Source of the DNA: Spirochaetales bacterium
GTDB taxonomy: Bacteria; Spirochaetota; Spirochaetia; Treponematales; Treponemataceae
Assembly: GCA_003245785.1 (NCBI GenBank)
Contig: QKCE01000109.1
Location: 1 to 39,712, forward strand
Length of the DNA: 39,712 nucleotides
Direction of reading: 5' to 3'
Shown here: piece after piece, positions 1 to 9,000 of the stretch
Numbering within the stretch: the first letter of the stretch is position 1
Layout of the letters: each line of letters opens with the position of its first letter
Notes under the pieces: generated by a model
Seen by the model: the letters and a program-made list of their open reading frames with translations, nothing else
Told to the model about the DNA's origin: nothing
Database searches by the model: none
Program-made: the position numbers and the translations under genes

Positions 1-3000
1 CGTGGTGTCGAAGTATGCGAACCACTCGTCGTATCCGCCCTTGTCCTTCAGGCTTTCCTGGAAGCCGTCGCCGTCGCCGTTGGAGTTGGCGTCGTTCGCC
101 CCGAGCTCGGTTCTGGTGTCTATCCTTATCGCGTAATGCCCCGAGGCGCTCGAGTCGGTATACGCGTCGACGGTATAGGGGACGCCCGCTCCGTAGATCG
201 AGTATTCAAGGTAGCCGGAGCCGGACGAGGTAATGGCGACCGGCGAGGATCCCGCGGGATCGGTCGAGAGCGTAAAGTCGTTGCCCGAAGCGCCCTGCAC
301 GTAATAGAGGGTGTCCTCGTCCAGGCCGCCCGGGAGGGAGGAACCGATGAAACGCACGGGAAGCGCGTTATTCACCGTGCCCCAGCCGGACCGGTCCACC
401 GTAAAGGTGTCCGTGCCGGCGTTGGCGAAGGCGATCCGCGCGTAGAGCTTGTCCGCCGCAGTCGCGTTCGTGACGGCGGCCGAGCCGGAGAGGGACTTCG
501 GGTCGCGGAATACGGTGCCGCCCTTCACGAAGTAGACGTCCACGTAGTCGATGCCGGACACGCTGCCGCCGTCCGCGGCGGTTCCTATCACCTTGTTGTA
601 GTTCGTCGAGCCGGTGCCGTAGAAGCTGTACACGCCGGCCTGGGGCGGCGTCAGGGTCGCGGAGGGATCCCATTCGGCCTCGGGGGGTCGGTTGTCGACC
701 GCGTAGGTAAGCGAGGAAACCGCGGGCTTGTACGTGTTGTCCGTCACCTGGAGGATCACGCTCATGCTGCCCGTGCCGCTGTCGTCGGCGAAATAGGTCG
801 CGGTGTTCACCGGGAACGAGACGTTATAGCTATGGGCGAAGGTCCCCGAGAATCCCAGGTCCGCCGAGATCGAGTAGCCTGTTATGGAGCTGATCGCGAC
901 GTAGGTGTTTCCGCCGTCGAGGCTCGCCTGCATGTTCGCCTGGGGCAATACGTCGTCGTCCCGGAATTGCGCGGAGACCGTGATAGTGCCGGACTCGCGC
1001 GAGCCGGTGGCCGGGGTCGGGGCGGAAGAACCGCCCGGTCCCACGATCTGCGGGAGGCTCCGGTCGACGAAGAAAGTCCTCGTCATCGGGTCGCCGGCCT
1101 TGCCGTTGGCGTCCGTCGGCGTTACCCGGAAGCTGACCGTTCCGGCCAACGGGTAGTAGGAATCCGTCGCGGTGTTGATCTGGGTGTTCCAGGCGCCGTT
1201 CGCGACGGTTACCGTCGGGAGGGAAGTCTCGTAGCTGCCGTCGTTATCGGTATCGAGCTCGATCGCCGCGGTGCCCGAGGTACCGTCGTCGTCCACGACC
1301 GTCCCCATCAGGGTGATGATGCCGGTAACCGAGGATCCGGCCTGCGGGTTGGAAATGCTCACGATCGGCTTGTCGCCGTCGGGATCGAGGTCTACGTAGC
1401 CCGTGGAGATCACGCGGTTGCCCGCGTGGTCGTAGGCGGTAATCGTGATCGGGAGCCGCCATACGTTCGTCCAGGTTTCGCCCGCGTCGAGCGTCCCGTC
1501 CAGGTTGGCGTCGCCCGTGTCCCGGGCAAAGTCCGTATCGTCGTAGGCGGTCGCGTCGAAGGTTACGCTCCAGCTGAGGTTGTTGCCGGTGGTATTGGAG
1601 AACGTAATGTCGTCATTGACGCCGCCCGTGATGGACAGGCTGTCGATAACGCTCGTGTCGCCGATCGATCCGGTTACCGTGACGGCGGTACCGTTCACGT
1701 TCGGGGCCTCGGCGGCCTGGGTCGTGGAGATGCCGGACGGGCTCGTAAAGGAAACGGTCGGGTCGGTTTTGTCCACGATCAGGGTGAGCAGTCCCGTGGT
1801 GCGGCCGCCGTTCACGTCGGTCGCGCGGTAATACACCAGGCGGGTACCGTTCGCGAAGGAGGATATCGCGAGATCCGCCGAATACGTGTCCGTCCCCGCG
1901 GGATCCGCGGCCGTCCAGGTCGAGTTGTCGAGGCTCACTTCCACGGGCGTCGTCGCGTGGAGGCCGTTCAGGTCGGTCGCGACGAAGGTCAGGGTAAAGT
2001 CGTTATTGACGTAGGTGCCGTTGAAGTCGGCGGTTACCGAGGTATCAGCGCCGCCGTACCTGTCCTGGACCAGGATTTCCGTGAGGTCGATCGACGGGGG
2101 CAGGGTATCGATGCTGAAAGAGACCGCCGCGGATTCGAACTCGCGGTACGGCGTCGTGGCGGAATCCACGAATCCGGTATCGCGGACCCGTACCTGCATC
2201 CGGTAATAGCCGTCCGAAAGAGAGGACAGGTCATGCTGGAGGCTGGTGTTGCGGCCCGACACGGTCGCGGGCGAGCTGACGGGGACGTATGCCTCGCCGG
2301 CGTCGTCGAAGTCGCCGTCGTTGTTCCGGTCGATCCGGATCGAGATGGAGGCGAGGCCGTCGTCGTCGGAAACGGAGCCGTAAGCCGTCGCGCTCCCCCT
2401 GAGGACCTGCGAGGCCGTGGGAGAGGAAATCGAAAGCGTCGGCCGGTCGCTTCCCTGGTTGATCACGAAGGGCAGATCGGCCACCGCGGATTCGTTCCCC
2501 ACCCGGTCGACCGCCACCGCGCTCAGGTGGTATCCATGGTCCGCTTCGTCGGTCAAGTCCAATAGGGTATTCCAGCTTGCCGTCCAGTTGTAAACGGAAG
2601 TTGCCGCGGTCCAGCCGGTGAAATCGCCGTTGGGCTGCGCCGCCGCCGCGGTACCCCAGCGGTAATACACGGCTTGGACGGCCAGGGTATCTTCCGCCTC
2701 GCCGGTGAACGCGATCTGCCCGTTATAGGCGCCGGTCGCGGTATTCGGGTTGTCGGATACGGAAGTAATCGTCACCGTCGGGCCGGCGGTATCGATTGTG
2801 AAGTACTGTTCGTAGGTGCGCTGCTTGTCGAAGGCGTCGGTGATCGTCACGCGGAAGAACACCTGGCCGTCCCCGGCCGCGGACACGTCGAAGAGGGCGT
2901 TATAGATGGCGGGGTCCGAAAGCGCCCAGGCCAGCGGGGACGCCGCGGTCCCGACGTACCCGTCGCTCGGGTCACCGTCCTCGTACATCGTAATCTCGGG

Positions 3001-6000
3001 ATCGTACGCCGAGCCGAGGTTGAACGCGATGGTGACTTTCTTTATGCCGTTCGCGTCGCGCGCGGTACCCGCGATATCGAGCTCCGCGTCGTAATAGCTC
3101 GACGGGGCCGGCGCGGCGATCTTGAGGTCCACGGCGAACTGCACGGGGTGACGGACGTAGACCGCCGAGCCGCCGTCGGGGGCCGGGCTCAGGGCCGCTC
3201 CGCCCGCCGAGTCGGAAATTTCGAACGTGTCCGTCGCCGCGTTGATCACGTAATATACCGTGTCCTCGGCGAGGTTCGAGGGCATGGTGCCGGCGCGGAA
3301 CAGGACCGTATCGCCGTCCGAGTAGCCGTGGGCCGCGGAGGTAAAGGTTCCGGAGGATACCGTCACGGCCTTTTCGGACTGGTATGCCCAGCTGTTGGCC
3401 GCGGCGGCCCAAGCGCCCGCGTCGTTCGTGTCGGCGGCGCGAACCTCGAACTCGTATTGCCCGTCGGTGAAGCCCGTGAAGGCGTGGCTCCAGATCGCGA
3501 GGGCCGTGTCTACCGAGGGAGGCACGCTTACGGAATTCCACGCGCCCCACGAGCCGGAAGGCAGGGGCCTGGAGCGGATCTGGACGGCCGAGTGGTTTAC
3601 CGAGTCGTCGTCGGAGACCGTCCCGCTTACCGTGAGGGAACTGGACAGCAGGTTCTCTACCGCCGCGTTGCCCTCCTCGAGGGTGGTCACGTCGATTACC
3701 GGCCGGTCCGTCGCCTGGTTCACCGTGACGGCTATCGCGGCGGGGGACGCGGAGTTGTCGTTACCCGAGCCGTCCACCGCGACTACACGCAGGGTATAGG
3801 CGCCGTCGGGATAATCCGTGGTCTTGAGCTTGAAATTCCACGCGTAAGTCCCGGCGAGGAGGGTATAGTCGTCGGGGAATGTCCCGGCGCCCGTCGCGAA
3901 CCGGTAATAAACCTGGGCGACGTCGTAATTGTCGCTCGCGGTCCCGACAACCTGAATCTCGCCGTTGAGGGTCGAGCTTGCCGTCGGGGCGGTGATGCTG
4001 GCGGAGGGCGCGGTCTGGTCGATAATGACCGTCATTTCGCGGACCGTCACGGCGTCGGCGGAGTCGTAGGTGGAAACCCGTACCGTCTTCGCGCCGTTGG
4101 TGAGCCCGGAAATAGACTGGTTGATATCGTAGACAGTCGTGTCGGTGGTAAGGGGAGAGCCCTCGCCGGCGTCGACGACCCCGTCGGAATCGAGATCGTT
4201 CCAGCCGAGGATCGTGAGTTCGACCGGATCCTGGACGCCGTCCATGTCGTCGTCCACCCAAATGACCACGCGATGGATGCCCGCGGAGTCGCTGGTGGTG
4301 CCCGTTACGGAGAAGCCGCCGGTAGTGGAGCGCTGGCCCAGGGTCGGCGCGGTAACTTCGAGGGCGGGAGGCCCGTTGTCGATCACGAAGTTGACCGCTT
4401 GGCTTTCGCTCCAGGTGTAACCGGTCAGGAGCGAGCTGGGCGCGCTTACGGTGCCCGTTCCGGTACCGGCGCCGGTTGCCTGGAAGAAGGTACCCGCCGC
4501 GTTTCCGGTCGCGCCGTACAGGGTGAAGTCCGTGTCGCCCGCGTCCAGGATCGTGTACCACTCGCCCGCGGCCATGGTCGTCGCGTCGGCGGAGAAGACC
4601 GCCCGGTTGGCGGCGCCGGCGTTCACGTCGAGGGCGCGGAGCTGGATCTGCCTCGTGCCTTCGGAGAACAGGTCGCTTATCGTATGGCTCCAGGAAACCA
4701 CCTGGGCGTTGGCCGAGGGGGCCTGGCTCACGTCGACCCAGCCCTCGCCCGCGTCGGCGAAATCGCCGTCGCCGTTCCGGTCCAGGCGTATCTGAATGTA
4801 GTTATAGTCCACGGAATCGTCGTCCGTGGCCGTGCCGACGACGAGGAGGTTCCCGAGGGGAAGCCGACTGTGGGGAGGACCGTTCGTAACGAGATTGCTG
4901 AAGCCGAAGGTAGGCCTGTCATAGGACTGGTCCACCGTCACCAGGTGGTCGACCGGGATTCCCACGTTGCCTATCGAGTCCACCGCCACCACGCGGATGG
5001 CGTAGCCGTTGGCGCCCGAGGATGCGATCGCGGTCGTATCGATCGAGGTGGTCCAGTTATAACCGGTTCCGACCTGGACGTATCCGCCCGCGTCGTAAAC
5101 GCCGGCGGAGACGCGGGAAGGCAGCGCGGGGGGGATCGCGTCAAGGTCCGCCTTCAGTCCCTGGGCGAGGAATATAGCGCCCATTTGCCGGTTGTCGTTA
5201 GCCTCGCCCCGTACCGTAACGCCGGCGCCGTTGAGGGTCGCGCCGGAACTCGGCTGGAGCACGGTAACCGTGGGCGCGGTGCGGTCCACGGTAAAGGGAA
5301 TTTGCTGGGTGGCGGTCGTGCCGCCGAAATCGGTAGCCTCGACCTGGAGCACGTAATCCCCGGAGGGGAGAATGTCCACGTCGACGGAAGAGTTTATCGT
5401 CACGGAGGTCGAGCTGCCGGTGAACACGTTCACGTAGGTCGCCCCGCCGTCCACCGTGTAATCGACGCTGATCACGCCGAGGGCGTCTGACGCGGTCCCC
5501 GAGAACGGGAAGTCCGCGTTGACGACGCTGGAAGCGAGGGTATTGATCGAGATGGAGGGCGGGCCGAAGTCCACCGCGAAGCGCGCGGCGGCGGTCTCGT
5601 CCCATGAGTAGTTGGCCGAGACGCCGTAAATCGCGGACCAGGCCGAGGCGTCGACGTTGTCCCGCGCGCGGACCTGGATGCGGAAATTGCCCTGCGGGAA
5701 ATTGGTGAGGCGTATCTTCGCCTGGGCGAGGGCCGCGTCGGCGCTCGGGATATCCGCCGCGTCGAGGGCGTACCATACCGACTCGTCTTCCCACTTGTCC
5801 GTTACGTCGCCGTCCGGCGTCGTGCTTCCGGCGGTCCCGTCCCAGAAATCGAGGGTACTCGAGAAATTCCCGTCGTTATCGATGTCGATGCGGTACTCTA
5901 TTTGCGAAACGTCGACCTTGTCGTCGTCCTCTATCGTCAGGAGGATAGTCGGGTTCTGCCCGAAGCCGTTCAGCGAATTGGTGGCGGCAAGCTCGTCCAT

Positions 6001-9000
6001 GTTCTCCAGGGTGATGGCGGGGCGATCGGATTCCTGATCGATGGAAAGGTCGTACTCCGCGGTGGCCACGTTCGCCGCGCCCGTCACGGAATCGCGAACC
6101 GCGATCCACAGGTCCTTGGTGCCGAGGGTGGTGGCCGTCGTGCCGTAGGTGAAGGTAAAGGAGGAATTCGTCGAGGTCACGCCGGTCCAAGTCGAAACGT
6201 CGGCCGCGGGATCGATGCCGTGGTCCATGACGGTCCACCAGGCCTGATACGAGGTGCCGGATCGCTCGAGGCCGACCCCCGCGTCGGAGGCGGCGAAGCG
6301 GAAGGTGATCGTGCCGTTTACGTCCCCCGAGGCGCCCATGCCGGCGGTGATCCCGTCGTCGGAGATGACCGGGGCCGTGGCGTCCACCACCACGGTCCTG
6401 ACCAGGGTCGTCGCCTTGCCGACCAGGTCGGTGGCGGTGACCGTAAATTCGTACGTGCCGTCGTCGCTGCCGGTATCGGAAACCGGGAAATTATAGGTCC
6501 ATTCGCCGGAAACCACGACCACGTCGACGCTGCCCGTCGAGGGGCCCGTATACGAAACGTTGACTATCTCTTCGCTCGAACCGTTGAGGGCGAGGCCGTA
6601 GGTGTCGCTCGCCTCGCCGTGGAGCGTAAAGTCGCCGCTCTTCTTCACGGCGGTCGTCACGCCGAGCGTCGTTTCGGTGAGACTCGGCGGGCCCTGGTCG
6701 ATGTCGAAGGAGACGATTACCTCGTCCGCGTCGGCGGTCACGTTGCCCGACTTGTCCCCGGCCTTCACGTGGAGGTACCAGGTGCCCTGGGCGCGTCCCG
6801 TGTCGGCCCCCGCGCCGTCGGTGTCGAGGTCGTCGGTAAAGCTCCAGCTCGGTCCGCCGGTGGAAATCGCGGCGTATCCCGCCGTTCCCGTGGCGAGGGC
6901 GGAGGATTGGTCGATGCGCCAGTAAACGGTTTGCACGCCGACGCCAGAATCGTCAACCGTTCCCCGGAAGGTATAGGCGGAGCCGGATATCGCGTTTTGT
7001 CCCGTGGGGGGAATGGGCGATACCGAGGGGCTCGTTACGGTCAGGGTTTCGGGGGCCGTTCGGTCGATGGTGACCGTCACGGTCGCGACCGCGCTCGGCT
7101 TGTCGGCGAGGTCGGTCGCGGTGAGGGTATACACATACACGCCGTCGTCCAGGAGGGTCGTTCCCGGCGAGGCAGGATCGCGGGGAAGGTTCGCGAGGGT
7201 CCACGTGGCGTTCGGGGCCGTGCCGACGACGGTCAATCCCGTGTCGGATACAGTAACCGCCGAACCGCCGTCCTTTGCCTGGGTAACCGTAAGCGACTTG
7301 TACCCGTAATTGTCGGCGACCGAGCCGTCGAGGGAGAACTCGGCGTTCCGTTCTATCGTGGAAGCCTGGGTTACCGAGAGGACCGGCGCCGCCGTGTCGT
7401 ATACGAAGGGGCGGGAAGCCGTAACGCTCGGGTTCCCCGCCGCGTCCGCCGAGCGGACGTACAGGGTTTTCGGGCCTTCGGTACCGAGTACCGTATCGAG
7501 GGGCGCCACGATGGCGTTCCAGCTCTCCGTACCCGAGGCCGTATAGGCAGTGGCGAAATTATCGAAACTGTACTCCACCGAGGCGACGCCGCTTCCCGAG
7601 ACGTCCGAGGCCGCGCCGGAGAAGGTGTAGCTCACGCCGCCGATAATGGCGCCGTCGCTCGCGGGGGCGGTAATCGACGCGAGGGGCAGGGTCGAGTCCA
7701 TCCGGACCAGGCGGGTCACGGACGCCGAGGCTTGCCCCGCGGAATCGTAGGCGACGATCGTGAACAGCCAGAGGCCGTCGTTCCCGGAGGCCAGGCCGTA
7801 GGACCACGTGTCCGAGGCGCCGGCAATGGTATCGTCGGTATATACCACGCCCTGGGACACGCCGTTTTTCTTCGCGGTAATTTCCACGCGGCCGTCGTCG
7901 AGGCCGAGGGTATCGGTCACGTCGCCGGTGAGCGCGAGGGCCACGCCGGCCTTGCGGTACACGAGATTCTCGTCCGTAATCGAGGTCTCGGTTATCGTCG
8001 GGGCCGCGGTATCGACCTTGATGACGAGATGGGTAGAGTCGGAAACGTTCCCCGCGTTATCGGTCGCGCGGACGTAGAAATCCTTCGCGAGGGACTGAGC
8101 GCCAAGGCCGACGGATCCGCTCCAGGTGCTCGCGGTTACCGTCGTAAACGCGGTCCAGGAGGAATCGTCCAGGCTCCATTCGACGGTCGCGGAACCGCCG
8201 GTCGTGCCGGAGCCGCCGTTGTCGGTCCAGCTTCCGTTCACGGCGAATGAAGCCGCCGTGACGAGCTGGCCGTCCACGAGGTTGTTCACCGAGAAGGTCG
8301 GCGCGGCGCTGTCGTAACGCACCGAAAGGACGCTCGTGGTCTGCTTGTCGTATTGGTCGGTCGCGCGCACGCGGATCGACTTGAGGCCGTCGTCCGCCCC
8401 GTCGGCGGCGACGAGCACGGTCTGGGTCCAGGAAATTTCGGTCGCGTCCGTCGAGGGTAAGCCCGTCGCGGCTATATCGGTCCAGGTGCTTCCCGCGTCC
8501 ACGCTGTACTCGAGCGCCTTGATGCCGTTGTTGTCGCTGGTCGTGCCGTTCAGGTCGAAGTTCGCGTTTCGGGTCGTGCCGTTCACGGCGGCGTAATTGG
8601 TGACCGTGAGGGCCGGGTTCGAGAGGTCCAGCCCGAAATGCAGGAGGTCTCCCGTGGTTTCGTTGCCGATCGCGTCGGCGGCGCGGAACTGAATGGTCTG
8701 GGCGGACCCCTCGGTAAGGCCGGAAAGCGCCTGCTTCCAGCTTACCCCGGGGGTCGACACGGAAGTCCACGCGCCGGCGTTGAGGCTGTAGGTCACCGAG
8801 GCGATGCCGTTGGTGTCCACGGCCGTTCCCGCCACGTCGTAGGAAGCGGAGGGAATCGCCGCCCCGTCGGCGAGATTGTTCACCGTGAGCGAGGGACCCG
8901 CGGTATCGTAAATGACCGTACGGGTAATGGTGGTCGTCTTTCCCGCCTTGTCCGTCGCGGTAATCAGGTACGTGTTGGTCTGGTCCGTATCCTCCAGCTC

